A stretch of 64,000 nucleotides of DNA from an uncultured Oscillospiraceae bacterium (lineage in GTDB: Bacteria; Bacillota; Clostridia; Oscillospirales; Ruminococcaceae), in NCBI GenBank assembly GCA_934232845.1, contig CAKQGD010000004.1, positions 7,972 to 71,971 on the forward strand, in the 5' to 3' direction. The notes under the pieces were generated by a model. The model was not told where the DNA came from. It made no database searches and saw only the letters and a program-made list of their open reading frames with translations. Shown here piece after piece: positions 48,984 to 56,915 of this stretch (the stretch's first letter is position 1; each line of letters begins with the position of its first letter). A program made the translations under genes and the position numbers.

Positions 48984-49850
48984 TTACTTGGGCATCTGTT
49001 CGATGGCCTTGTCGATCATGGCGGTGAAATCTTCCTGCGTCAGGGGCTCGATCACGGCGTTGACCTGCTCGAGCAGATCGGTGTCCTCCAGACGCAGACC
49101 CACGCAGGAACCGGTGAAGCCAAGCTCAAAGCCCTCTTCAAACCGCACCATCGCGAACTGCGGATAGGTGTTGAGATAGGCGGCGGCGTTGTCCTTGCCG
49201 ACGACAATGCCGTCACAGGCATTCTGCTCCAGACGCGCGAGCATGTTGGGCACGTTTTCGACGGGGGTCAGGTGGTTGACGCCGGGAATCTGATCGATCA
49301 CTTCGTCGTACTTGGTATCCTTCTGGCCGAGAATCGCGGCGCCCTCGAAGTCCTCAAGACGGGTGGCGGAGGCATAGGGGCCGTCGCCCTGCACCATGAT
49401 AACATACTCGGTGGGCTTATAGGTCAGAGAAAATGCGACCGACTGCTTGCGGGTCTCGGTGTCGGCCATGCCGGCGATGATCATATCAATCTGTCCGGCG
49501 TTGAGCGCCTCGATCAGACCGTCCCACGCCAGCTTCTGCACAACGACCTCGCGGCCGAGCGCTTCGCCGATCATGCGGGCTACCTGTACGTCATAGCCTT
49601 CGGCATAGGCGCCGGGCAGGTTTTCGATGGGCAGGTTGGTGTCGGTGGGCGCATTCTCCTGCCAGTTGTTGGGGGCGTAGTCGCATTCCATGCCGACACG
49701 CAGGGGCTCTTCCGCGGGGGCGCTCTCGCTGCCGGAGGCAGAAGCGCTCTCCGAAGCGGAAGCCGGGGTGGACGCGCTGCCGCCGCAGGCGGTCAGCAGG
49801 GTGGCCGCCATCATTACGGCCAGAAGCAGTGCAAGAATATTTCTTCTCAT
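48984..49850 (-). CDS. Amino-acid ABC transporter substrate-binding lipoprotein (probable lysine)
   Basis: 288 residues. Lipoprotein signal MRRNILALLLAVMMAATLLTAC (Cys22), a Ser/Glu-rich linker, then an SBP_bac_3 fold: GYDVQVARMIGEALGREVVVQKLAWDGLIEALNAGQIDMIIAGMADTETRKQSVAFS. GGAGG precedes the ATG at 49850; the frame is open upstream through the riboswitch but that part is RNA. First gene of the lysine-riboswitch operon. Confidence 0.9.
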   Translation of the reverse strand: MRRNILALLLAVMMAATLLTACGGSASTPASASESASASGSESAPAEEPLRVGMECDYAPNNWQENAPTDTNLPIENLPGAYAEGYDVQVARMIGEALGREVVVQKLAWDGLIEALNAGQIDMIIAGMADTETRKQSVAFSLTYKPTEYVIMVQGDGPYASATRLEDFEGAAILGQKDTKYDEVIDQIPGVNHLTPVENVPNMLARLEQNACDGIVVGKDNAAAYLNTYPQFAMVRFEEGFELGFTGSCVGLRLEDTDLLEQVNAVIEPLTQEDFTAMIDKAIEQMPK

Positions 49851-49928
49851 GATTGTATTTCCTCCTTGTTTTCTTACAGCGGGTGTATTTCTGACGGCTG
49901 CCGAACAGAAGCAAAACAGAAACGCACG

Positions 49929-49964
49929 CAAAAAAACGAGCGCTTCGTTTTGAGAAGCGCTCGT
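49929..49964 (-). terminator. Riboswitch expression-platform terminator
   Basis: Minus strand: ACGAGCGCTTC (49964-49954) pairs with GAAGCGCTCGT (49946-49936), then TTTTTT. It lies between aptamer and start codon. A second hairpin, GCGTCCC/GGGGACGC, lies at about 49990-50010. Confidence 0.85.
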
Positions 49965-50030
49965 GTCAAAATCAAAGAAAGCGGCAGCAGCGTCCCCGCA
50001 TGCGGGACGCATCAACCCAAAATTCTCCGA

Positions 50031-50205
50031 AACGCGATAGCTCTCCACAAAACTTGTGACAGTGCGCAGGATCTTCACCTACGCCCCAGCTGCAAGCCGC
50101 GCTGTTTCGCGGTCTGCCCTTCGGCGGCGGCCCCTTTCCGGAAAAGCGGGTCAACAGCCCCGTGTGCTTATCCGTACTCTTGACGCGCCGCGCCTCTATC
50201 CCGGC
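50031..50205 (-). promoter_or_regulatory. Lysine riboswitch (L box)
   Basis: On the minus strand, GATAGAGGCGCGGCG then CAAGAGTA, GGAAAGGGGCCGCCGCCGAAG and CACTGTCAC, with GGAGAGCTATC closing P1 (GATAG 50200-50196 with CTATC 50040-50036). These are the conserved L-box blocks. Lysine binding should favour the downstream terminator and shut the transporter-M20 operon. Confidence 0.93.
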
Positions 50206-50234
50206 TGCCTTGCGGCAGTCCGTCGGTTTGTCAT

Positions 50235-50263
50235 ACCTTAACACAACCGTTCGGTTTCGTCAA
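50235..50263 (-). promoter_or_regulatory. Promoter of the lysine-riboswitch operon
   Basis: Minus strand: TTGACG (50263-50258), 17-nt spacer, TAAGGT (50240-50235). Confidence 0.7.
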
Positions 50264-50404
50264 GGGGAGAAATGGAAATTCTTCGTTTATGCTCGTTTAA
50301 ACACTTTTTCGTAAAAAAATTGTGCCAAATATCTATATTTTTCCGCGAAACAGTTTGCAGATGCCGTATCGTTTCTTGACTGCGCGGCAAGATCTGTTCT
50401 TTTT

Positions 50405-50693
50405 CAAAAAAGAAAAAAGCACCGGCCCTTTCCGTTTAGGGCGGTGCGTACGCGGGCCTCTGACTTGCCCGGTTTCTTTCTTGTCCTCTCGGCAGCGTGC
50501 GCCTGCCGTCTTCTCTCAGTCGAGCAGAGTAAGGCACTCGTTCAGGACTTCATCTGTCATTTCGAAGTTTCTCATATTCTTTTTTCGGTCGCCATAAAAA
50601 GTTTGCGGGGGATTCAAACAATCATATTCGACCTTCTCCTCCTTTCTTATTTTACTTCATCCTCAGTATACGCGTCAAAAATCGGGAAGTCAA
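50405..50693 (-). ncRNA. Putative short transcript with no clear gene (small RNA or leader)
   Basis: Minus strand: TTGACT (50693-50688), 17-nt spacer, TATACT (50670-50665), the same promoter as the two leader units. GGAGG follows near 50640. A start-stop ORF MIV lies at 50625-50614 and a 19-codon ORF (MRNFEMTDEVLNECLTLLD) at 50575-50516 without a ribosome site. The unit ends in a terminator: GCACCGCCCT (50447-50438) with AGGGCCGGTGC, then TTTTTTCTTTTTT. The next element downstream is the lysine-operon promoter. Confidence 0.5.
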
Positions 50694-50699
50694 GAGATT

Positions 50700-50971
50700 T
50701 TTTTCAGGGAATTATTTCTGCGGCTTCTGCCCCGGCTGTAAAAGGCGAAACAAATCCCGAAGCAGCCGTGCTTTTTATCTTTGCCTCATCACTTTTTGTG
50801 ATCTCAAAGCAGGAACACCCGACCGAATGCGGATGGAGACATTTCTCTCTAAGCCGGACAATGCCCCTCTTTTTCGGTAAAACGAGCGGACCTGTGTATT
50901 GATAGAGAATCTTTATCGCAGATTCGCTGTCGTATAGCGAGAATGCAAAGCAGCGCCTTGTGCTTCGGCAT
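50700..50971. other. Intergenic, no supported gene
   Basis: A 102-codon minus frame crosses this stretch and the oadA terminator but has no ribosome site or recognisable product. Base composition is more A+T-rich than its surroundings. Confidence 0.45.
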
Positions 50972-51010
50972 AAAAACAGGAGCCCGGCGAAGGGATTCTT
51001 CGCCGGACCC
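50972..51010 (-). terminator. Terminator after oadA
   Basis: Minus strand: GGGTCCGGCGAAG pairs with CTTCGCCGGGCTCC, followed by TGTTTTT. Confidence 0.85.
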
Positions 51011-51023
51011 AAAAGATTTCATT

Positions 51024-52427
51024 TCAGCGGTGCGCCACATGTGCCGCAGCGTCGGGCGGCACGAAGGTGCCCGGTTCGGCGGGCACAGGGTTTTCACGCC
51101 GCGCGAAGAAGTGCTCCGCAAGCTGCGGAAAGGCGATATACGACAGCACGTCTTCGTCGCTTTTTGCTTTGGCGCCGAGTTCACGCTTTGTCTTTTCGAA
51201 CATGGGTTCGAGCGTGTCGGCAAAGCGTCCCTCAAAACGGGGCTCACCGCCGCAGGCGCGGCGCACCAGATCTGCGTCGAGGGGACCGGGCGCCTTGCCG
51301 TACTCGCCGCGCAGGTACGATTTGACCTCGCTGGTGATCATGCGGTAGCGGTCGCCGGCCAGCACGTTGATGACGGCCTGAACGCCCGTCATCTGGCTCA
51401 TCGGTGTGACCAGAGGCGGATAGCCGAGATCGCGGCGAACGTTCGGCACCTCCTGCAGCACCTCGTCAAACCGGTCGGCGGCATTCTGCCCCTTGAGCTG
51501 TGAAAGCAGATTGGAAAGCATGCCGCCCGGCACCTGATACACCAGACATCTGGGATGGGTACCCATGCAGTAGGGCGTCAAAAGCCCTTCGGAAGTGTAT
51601 TTTTGCTGAATAGGCTTAAAATATTTGTTGACCTCACGCGCCTTCTCGTCGTCGATTGCGACGCGGTAGCCCAGCTGACGCAGCGCGTAGGCGGCGCTTT
51701 CGGTCGGGTACTGGCTTGTGCCGCCCGAAAAGACCGACACGGCCGTATCGATGATATCCGCACCCGCTTCAATTCCCTTGAGCAGTGTAAAGGGCGCGAG
51801 ACCCGTCGTGCAGTGCGTGTGAAGCACCAGAGGAAGATCCACCTCGCTCTTGACGGCGCGGATGAGATCGAACGCATCCTGCGGGCCCATGATACCCGCC
51901 ATGTCCTTGATGCAGATGGTGTCGCAGCCCATGTCGCGCAGCTGTTTGGCCAGTACGACGTAGGCGTCGGGCGTGTGTACGGGACTGCTGGTATAGCAGA
52001 CCGCGCCGGAAACTTCCGCACCGTATTTTTTGGCGGCGCGTACGGCGGTTTTCAGATTGCGCACGTCGTTGAGGGCATCAAAAACGCGGATGATGTCGAT
52101 GCCGTTTTTTACCGACAGTTCGACGAATTTTTTCACGACGTCGTCGGGATAGGGCCGGTAGCCCAGCACGTTCTGTCCGCGCAGCAGCATCTGCAGCTTG
52201 GTATCCGGGACGGCGGCGCGGATTTTTCTCAGGCGCTCCCACGGATCCTCGTTCAGGTAGCGCAGGCAGGTGTCGAAAGTGGCGCCGCCCCAGCATTCGA
52301 TGGAGTAATAGCCCACTTCGTTCATTGTGCTCAGAATCGGGGCGAACTCTTCAAACGGCATCCGGGTCGCGATCTGGGACTGCTGCGCGTCCCGCAGCAC
52401 GGTTTCAGTGAAGCCAATCGTTCTCAT
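51024..52427 (-). CDS. oadA: Oxaloacetate decarboxylase alpha subunit (carboxyltransferase)
   Basis: 467 residues. Moves CO2 from oxaloacetate to biotin. TIM barrel with TETVLRDAQQS, RMPFEEFAPIL, RGQNVLGYRPYPDD (biotin-pocket), DICIKD-like CIKDMAGIMGPQDAF (metal-bound Lys/Asp) and LVLHTHCTTGLAP (HxH metal ligands), then a PYC_OADA domain. No C-terminal biotinyl (MKM) domain, so a separate biotin carrier is needed. Works with OadB (31.1 kb) and pckG (19.9 kb) on oxaloacetate. AGAAGGATG lies before the ATG. Confidence 0.93.
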   Translation of the reverse strand: MRTIGFTETVLRDAQQSQIATRMPFEEFAPILSTMNEVGYYSIECWGGATFDTCLRYLNEDPWERLRKIRAAVPDTKLQMLLRGQNVLGYRPYPDDVVKKFVELSVKNGIDIIRVFDALNDVRNLKTAVRAAKKYGAEVSGAVCYTSSPVHTPDAYVVLAKQLRDMGCDTICIKDMAGIMGPQDAFDLIRAVKSEVDLPLVLHTHCTTGLAPFTLLKGIEAGADIIDTAVSVFSGGTSQYPTESAAYALRQLGYRVAIDDEKAREVNKYFKPIQQKYTSEGLLTPYCMGTHPRCLVYQVPGGMLSNLLSQLKGQNAADRFDEVLQEVPNVRRDLGYPPLVTPMSQMTGVQAVINVLAGDRYRMITSEVKSYLRGEYGKAPGPLDADLVRRACGGEPRFEGRFADTLEPMFEKTKRELGAKAKSDEDVLSYIAFPQLAEHFFARRENPVPAEPGTFVPPDAAAHVAHR

Positions 52428-52467
52428 TGCGTTCTCACATCCTTCTGAAGTTTCTTTTGTTTTTCAT

Positions 52468-52496
52468 ATAGTACAATGTATTTGCTCTGTTTGCAA
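52468..52496 (-). promoter_or_regulatory. Promoter of oadA
   Basis: Minus strand: TTGCAA (52496-52491), 17-nt spacer, TACTAT (52473-52468). Confidence 0.65.
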
Positions 52497-52528
52497 GTAA
52501 AATTGCATAAATTCACCAAAAATTCATG

Positions 52529-53788
52529 TTATCCTTCAAAAATGAAGGAACTGCACCGCGCAAAGAGCCGTCGGTCCACCAGAGCGTCGATCAGCACCCC
52601 TTCGGCAAGATATTCTTCTGAAAAGATCTGCCCTGTCCCGCGCACCTCACCGAGCAGGGCGCCCTGAGAATAGGGCAGCAGCAGGCGCAGGCGGGTGTGA
52701 ATCGGCTCAAGCCGCTTTGCGGTTTCTTGCAGCAGCGTGTCCAGACCGAAGCCTGTTTTTGCGCTGACAAGGCAGACGCCGCCCGCCGCCAGAGGGGGCG
52801 CGCCGCTCAGCCGGTCGCACTTGTTGAGTACCGTGAGCACGGGTGTATTTCCCGCGCCCAACTCGGAAAGAAGCTCGCGCGAGACGCGGCACTGCTCTTC
52901 GGCGTCCAGTGAGGAAACGTCGCAGACGTTTAAAATGAGATCGGCCTCGGATGCCTCCTCCAGCGTCGAGCGAAAGGCGTCCACCAGCGGATGCGGCAGG
53001 CGGCGCACCAGTCCGACCGTATCGACGAGCATCACCGTGCGGCCGTCCGGCAGGCGAAGCGCGCGCGCCGTGGGATCGAGCGTGGCGAAGAGCTGATCCT
53101 CTGCGAGAACGCCCGCGTCCGTCAGCGCGTTGAGCAGGGTGGATTTGCCCACGTTTGTGTAGCCGACGATGGCGACGGTGGGCACGCCGGTATGCTTTCT
53201 GCGGCCGCGGATCAGCGCGCGGCGGCGGCGTACTTCTTCCAGCTGCTTTTCCAGCGCGGCAATCCGGCGGCGGATGTGGCGGCGGTCTGCCTCAAGCCGC
53301 GTCTCGCCGGGGCCGCGTGTGCCGATGCCGCCGCCGAGACGCGACAGCTCGGTGCCCTTTCCGGTCAGGCGGGGCAGGCGATATTTCTGCTGTGCCAGCT
53401 CGACCTGCAGGCGGCCTTCCGCCGAGCGGGCGCGCTGTGCAAAGATGTCGAGAATCAGCGTTGTGCGGTCGATCACCCGACAGTCCAGCGCGCTTTCTAT
53501 GTTTGAGGTCTGGCTGCCGGTCAGTTCGCGGTCAAAAATTACAAGCTGCGCCTGCAGATTTTGCACATAGAGCGCGGCCTCGGCAAGAAAGCCCCTGCCG
53601 ACGCAGGTGGCGGCGTCGGGCGCGTCCCGCCGCTGCAGCAGCGTGCCCGCGACCTCGGCGCCGGCCGACTTTGTCAGCTCGGCCAGTTCGTCGAGAGAGG
53701 TCTGCGCGTCGTATTCGCCGGTATCCAGCGCGATCAGAATGGCGCGGTCCGGCTGCGGTTCGTTCTGTTCCAAAAAGAGATGGCTCAT
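52529..53788 (-). CDS. hflX: HflX ribosome-associated GTPase
   Basis: 419 residues. N-terminal HflX domain (about 1-190) with SSxx-type DELAELTKSAGAEVAGTLLQ and VGRGFLAEAALYV, a Gly-rich stretch SRLGGGIGTRGPGETRLEADRR, a helical linker, then the G domain: GYTNVGKSTLLNALT, DPTARAL, DTVGLVRRLPH and NKCD. It splits stalled or stress-inactivated 70S ribosomes. The ATG at 53788 follows AAAGGGCG. Confidence 0.94.
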   Translation of the reverse strand: MSHLFLEQNEPQPDRAILIALDTGEYDAQTSLDELAELTKSAGAEVAGTLLQRRDAPDAATCVGRGFLAEAALYVQNLQAQLVIFDRELTGSQTSNIESALDCRVIDRTTLILDIFAQRARSAEGRLQVELAQQKYRLPRLTGKGTELSRLGGGIGTRGPGETRLEADRRHIRRRIAALEKQLEEVRRRRALIRGRRKHTGVPTVAIVGYTNVGKSTLLNALTDAGVLAEDQLFATLDPTARALRLPDGRTVMLVDTVGLVRRLPHPLVDAFRSTLEEASEADLILNVCDVSSLDAEEQCRVSRELLSELGAGNTPVLTVLNKCDRLSGAPPLAAGGVCLVSAKTGFGLDTLLQETAKRLEPIHTRLRLLLPYSQGALLGEVRGTGQIFSEEYLAEGVLIDALVDRRLFARCSSFIFEG

Positions 53789-53913
53789 CCAAACGCCCTT
53801 TCTTTTCAAACGGCAGTCTGCGTACGCGCCGTTTTTTGATAAAACACGGCGGCCCGGCAAAAAGCGAAAAATCGGGTTTTCTTCGAGACGGCGGCTGCCT
53901 TTTTACAATTTCT

Positions 53914-53940
53914 ATTATACATAAAAAATGTCTGCGTCAA
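53914..53940 (-). promoter_or_regulatory. Probable promoter of hflX
   Basis: Minus strand: TTGACG (53940-53935), short 15-nt spacer, TATAAT (53919-53914). Confidence 0.5.
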
Positions 53941-54045
53941 CAGGGTGAAGAGAAAAAAAGCCGTGCCGGCCCCCTCTGTGCACCGCGTCCGCATCAGAAT
54001 ATTTGAAGCCGCGGATATTTTTTGTCAAAACGCGCTTACTTTTGC

Positions 54046-54074
54046 TTGACAGGGAGATTTTCGTTTGATATAAT
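54046..54074 (+). promoter_or_regulatory. Consensus promoter of the tRNA pair
   Basis: TTGACA (54046-54051), 17-nt spacer, TATAAT (54069-54074): a perfect consensus 14 nt before the first tRNA. Confidence 0.92.
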
Positions 54075-54087
54075 TGTGAAGCTGTAT

Positions 54088-54164
54088 GGCGGCGTAGCTC
54101 AGTTGGCTAGAGCATTCGGTTCATACCCGACAGGTCGTAGGTTCAAGTCCCACCGCCGCTACCA
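54088..54164 (+). tRNA. tRNA-Met (CAT anticodon)
   Basis: 77 nt with encoded CCA. Acceptor GGCGGCG/CGCCGCT, D arm GCTCAGTTGGCTAGAGC, anticodon arm TCGGTTCATACCCGA with CAT, T arm GGTTCAAGTCC. The first pair is G-U rather than the unpaired 1-72 of initiators, so elongator Met is likely. An Ile2 tRNA whose C34 becomes lysidine also has CAT and cannot be excluded by eye. Confidence 0.9.
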
Positions 54165-54240
54165 GGCCCGTTGGTCAAGCGGCCTAAGACACCGCCCTTT
54201 CACGGCGGTAACACGAGTTCGAATCTCGTACGGGTCACCA
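54165..54240 (+). tRNA. tRNA-Glu (TTC anticodon)
   Basis: 76 nt with encoded CCA, directly after the Met tRNA without a gap. Acceptor GGCCCGT/ACGGGTC, anticodon arm CCGCCCTTTCACGGCGG with TTC, T arm GAGTTCGAATCTC. Cotranscribed and cut apart by RNases. Confidence 0.93.
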
Positions 54241-54264
54241 AGGCGCAGCGCATTCGCTGCTGTG

Positions 54265-54294
54265 AAATACCCAGTCTTCGGACTGGGTATTTTT
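54265..54294 (+). terminator. Terminator of the tRNA operon
   Basis: AAATACCCAGTC, TTCG tetraloop, GACTGGGTATTTTT. Confidence 0.92.
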
Positions 54295-54503
54295 CATATG
54301 CTTTTTTGTAAAATGCGGCCGTATTCCGGATACGCGCCGCTTTGGCGGCTGCTTTCGGCTTTTGCCGTGCCAGACCAAAAAACAAAGCCCGCGAAGCAAG
54401 GGCGGCATGGTCATGCCGTTTTTATGCGCGCCCGACGTATGCAGAAAGCGCCCGTCCTCTTCTGCAGAGGGGTGCGGACGCTTTGTCTGTTTTAAGAATC
54501 GTT

Positions 54504-55406
54504 TTATTCTTTCTGAATTTTTTTATTTAAAAGCAGGCGAAGTGCCTGATGGCAGTTTTCAATTTCAACGCGGGTCTGCAGACCGCCGTCCTCGCCGTCG
54601 AGCGTCCATGTCATTCCCTCGGGGGATTCGATCACGGCGCGCGTCGTGTGGAAAAAGCTGACGTACTGGTCGTCGTAATTCTGCGTCAGCAGATTTGTGA
54701 TGATGCCGTTGAGCTGCACGATGTCGTGCGGGTTGCGGATGAGCATGACTTCAAATTTCCCGTCGCTCAGGCTGACCTTTTCCTCCTTCAGGCGCAGCAC
54801 GCCGGCCACGGAGGTCGAGTTGCTCACCGCTCCGAAAATATAGTCGCCGGTCAGAACGCCGCCGTCGTATTCGATGCGCACGCGCCTCGGGCGGATCTCC
54901 GGCAGACGGCGGATCCCCTCAAGGATATAGGCGGTGTGTCCCAGCGCGTTTTTCAGCGTCTGAGGCGTTTGGTAGGATACCTCAGTAAACGCGCCGAAAG
55001 CCGCGACATAGGTGAAATACCGGTCGTTGAAACGCCCCACGTCGAATGCGAACGGATGCCCCGCGAGGGCGTCCGCGCAGGCGGCAGCCGGGTCGCGCGC
55101 AATGCCGAGCGTCGCAGCGAAATCGTTTGTCGTGCCGGCGGGCACATAGGCAAGAAGCGGCTTTTTTTCGCAGGACATCAGGCCCGTGACGGTTTCGTTG
55201 AGCGTGCCGTCTCCCCCGCAGCAGAGCACGACGTCGAATTCTCCGGCGCGCTCTTTCAGCAGCTTTGCCGCCGCGCTGCGGCTGCGCGTGGGATGAACCT
55301 CGACCAGATAGCCCGCGCCGTCGCAGCGGTCCACCAGATCGTAGAGGGCGTTTTTTCCCGCCTGCCGTCCGGCGGAGGGATTGATGAGAAGCAAAAGCTT
55401 TTTCAT
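54504..55406 (-). CDS. Diacylglycerol/lipid kinase (DagK/YegS family)
   Basis: 300 residues. Phosphorylates a lipid such as diacylglycerol with ATP. LLLINPSAGRQAGKN near the N terminus, nucleotide loop CCGGDGTLNETVTGLM, PAGTTNDFAATLGI, then a beta-sandwich C-terminal domain (GVLRLKEEKVSLSDGKFEVMLIR, WTLDGEDGG). GGAAAG lies upstream of the ATG. Sphingosine-like or undecaprenol substrates are not excluded. Confidence 0.88.
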   Translation of the reverse strand: MKKLLLLINPSAGRQAGKNALYDLVDRCDGAGYLVEVHPTRSRSAAAKLLKERAGEFDVVLCCGGDGTLNETVTGLMSCEKKPLLAYVPAGTTNDFAATLGIARDPAAACADALAGHPFAFDVGRFNDRYFTYVAAFGAFTEVSYQTPQTLKNALGHTAYILEGIRRLPEIRPRRVRIEYDGGVLTGDYIFGAVSNSTSVAGVLRLKEEKVSLSDGKFEVMLIRNPHDIVQLNGIITNLLTQNYDDQYVSFFHTTRAVIESPEGMTWTLDGEDGGLQTRVEIENCHQALRLLLNKKIQKE

Positions 55407-55499
55407 ATCGGGAAAGCTCCTTTATCCGCGGCGCACAAAAAGAAAAATCGGTCCCTGGCGGGAGGCTGGGGACCGGAGGCACAGCGGAGCCGTATGATG

Positions 55500-55634
55500 T
55501 TATCCGTAGATTTCGCGGCTGACGCAGGGATCTTCGCACCGTTCGCCGGCGGTTCGGCGAACGGCCTTTGCCGTCACCGCCGCGAGCAGAAACGCCGCAA
55601 ACACAAAGAGTACAAAACGAAACAGTGCTTTCAT
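55500..55634 (-). CDS. 44-residue membrane-anchored peptide, unknown
   Basis: MKALFRFVLFVFAAFLLAAV begins it: one hydrophobic helix, then a polar tail with two Cys (ERCEDPCVSREIYG). AAAGGAG lies about 13 nt before the ATG. It follows the 167-residue gene by 24 nt and precedes the lipid-kinase gene by 93 nt, same strand. The helix could also be a signal peptide, giving a short secreted peptide. Confidence 0.55.
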   Translation of the reverse strand: MKALFRFVLFVFAAFLLAAVTAKAVRRTAGERCEDPCVSREIYG

Positions 55635-55658
55635 AATGCTAAAAAACTCCTTTCGCGT

Positions 55659-56162
55659 TCAAAGGATGAGGGGCGCAAAGGAACCGACGGGCGCGAGGGA
55701 CGAGACGAACGGGCCCACGCGCAGCAGATTTACGCCTATCTTAACCGTGGCGGATTCGGACGGTTTCACTGCAAGCGTGTCGAAAAAAATTTCGAGCGGA
55801 ATCGCCGTCTGCGCGCCCGCGTATACGCCCTGCAGGTCTTCTCCGGAAAACAGATACGACGTCATCGCACCCGAAACCGCTCTGCCGTCTGCGACGAGCG
55901 CGGCGGTGGAGTCGAGCGAAACGGTTGCTGCGAGCAGATGACCGTTTGCCGAGAACTGCGCGGAAAGCAGCGTGTCGGGAGACGGTGCGCTCTCAAACGT
56001 CCAGATGCGGGTAAAGAGATGCGTTTCGCTGCGGCAGAGCTGTGCCTGGGCAAATACGCGATCGTTGGGCGGCGTGCTTTCATCGCAGCAAAGCTTGAGC
56101 ACCGGCAGTCTCTCAAACTGCGGTTCTCCGGAAAAAGTTGTCAGAAAAAGACTTTCCGGCAT
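55659..56162 (-). CDS. Unknown 167-residue protein
   Basis: No family recognised. MPESLFLTTFSGEPQFERLPVLKL starts a mostly beta-strand protein without signal or membrane segment; AQLCRSETHLFTRIWTFESAP and FDTLAVKPSESATVKIGVNLLRVGPF are its most regular parts. GGAGGTGA lies 3 nt before the ATG at 56162, a strong site. Sits between the 44-residue peptide gene and the flavin-fold gene. Confidence 0.65.
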   Translation of the reverse strand: MPESLFLTTFSGEPQFERLPVLKLCCDESTPPNDRVFAQAQLCRSETHLFTRIWTFESAPSPDTLLSAQFSANGHLLAATVSLDSTAALVADGRAVSGAMTSYLFSGEDLQGVYAGAQTAIPLEIFFDTLAVKPSESATVKIGVNLLRVGPFVSSLAPVGSFAPLIL

Positions 56163-56244
56163 ATGGTCACCTCCAGACAAATTCTTTTTTTCAGTATAGC
56201 CTTTTTGAAAGAAAAGTGCAAGAGTGCGAAAAACGGCGAAAGCC

Positions 56245-56730
56245 TCAATCACCGGGGCGAATCAGTCTGACGGACTGTTTGCCGCTGATGTGTTCGGCCG
56301 AAATCTCAACGACGCACACCCGCGCAAGATCGCGCTCTATGGCGGCGTGCATTTCTTCTTCAAAGCCGGGGCGGTAGCGCTGCGACAGCAGCTCCAGCGC
56401 GCGGCGGCGTTCGCCGTCGTCGGTCAGCACACGCACTTTGCCGAACACGATCACACTGCGAAAATACGTCGTATATTCTGCACCATGCACGTCATCCAGA
56501 CCGATCACGCAGAAGGATACGCTGTCATTGTGCGCGATGGCGTCCAGCTTATGCCCTGCTTTGGCGCAGTGAAAAAAGATTTTTTCTCCGTCCCAGACAT
56601 AGCTGAGAGGCACGGCATACGGGGTCTGGCCGTCGTAAACGGCCAGCACGCCGGATGTGCCCTGCCGCAGAACTTCAGAGCATTCCTCAAAAGAAAGCGC
56701 CTGACGAAAACGCCGCATTTTTTCAAACAT
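56245..56730 (-). CDS. Pyridoxamine-5'-phosphate-oxidase-fold flavoprotein (NimA-like)
   Basis: 161 residues. Split-barrel flavin-binding protein: GVLAVYDGQTPYAVPLSYVWDGEKIFFHCAKAGHKLDAIAHNDSVSFCVIG, then YTTYFRSVIVFGKVRVLTDDGERRRAL. The pattern matches NimA/PNPOx-like reductases linked to nitroimidazole tolerance in anaerobes, though a resistance role cannot be read. The ATG at 56730 follows GAAGGTGC; upstream Met codons lack a site. Confidence 0.85.
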   Translation of the reverse strand: MFEKMRRFRQALSFEECSEVLRQGTSGVLAVYDGQTPYAVPLSYVWDGEKIFFHCAKAGHKLDAIAHNDSVSFCVIGLDDVHGAEYTTYFRSVIVFGKVRVLTDDGERRRALELLSQRYRPGFEEEMHAAIERDLARVCVVEISAEHISGKQSVRLIRPGD

Positions 56731-56764
56731 AAAATGCACCTTCGCATCGCATGATTTTTTATCC

Positions 56765-56793
56765 ATCATAGCACCGAAGGAACGAAGCCGCAA
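56765..56793 (-). promoter_or_regulatory. Promoter of the NimA-like gene
   Basis: Minus strand: TTGCGG (56793-56788), 17-nt spacer, TATGAT (56770-56765). Confidence 0.6.
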
Positions 56794-56831
56794 GAAAAAC
56801 ACTTCGTTTAGAGAGAAAAAGAAGGATTTAT

Positions 56832-56860
56832 TTGGCGGCTGCGCTCGGGTATGCTACAAT
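56832..56860 (+). promoter_or_regulatory. Promoter of the enoyl-CoA hydratase gene
   Basis: TTGGCG (56832-56837), 17-nt spacer, TACAAT (56855-56860). It is divergent from the NimA-like promoter. Confidence 0.65.
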
Positions 56861-56915
56861 AAATAAAGCAAAACAGCCGACGCCGCTTTTTTTAAAAAAG
56901 AAAAGGAGGATTCCC

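Noticed and set aside
50704..51012. 102-codon minus-strand ORF after oadA
   Set aside because: Begins inside the oadA terminator region, has no ribosome site and no recognisable sequence; kept only as an intergenic note.
54088..54164. Initiator tRNA-fMet
   Set aside because: Bases 1 and 72 can pair (G-U) and the anticodon stem lacks the three consecutive G-C pairs expected of initiators.
54549..56270. 573-codon plus-strand frame over the lipid kinase and small genes
   Set aside because: Crosses several ribosome sites and starts of minus-strand genes and has no domain.
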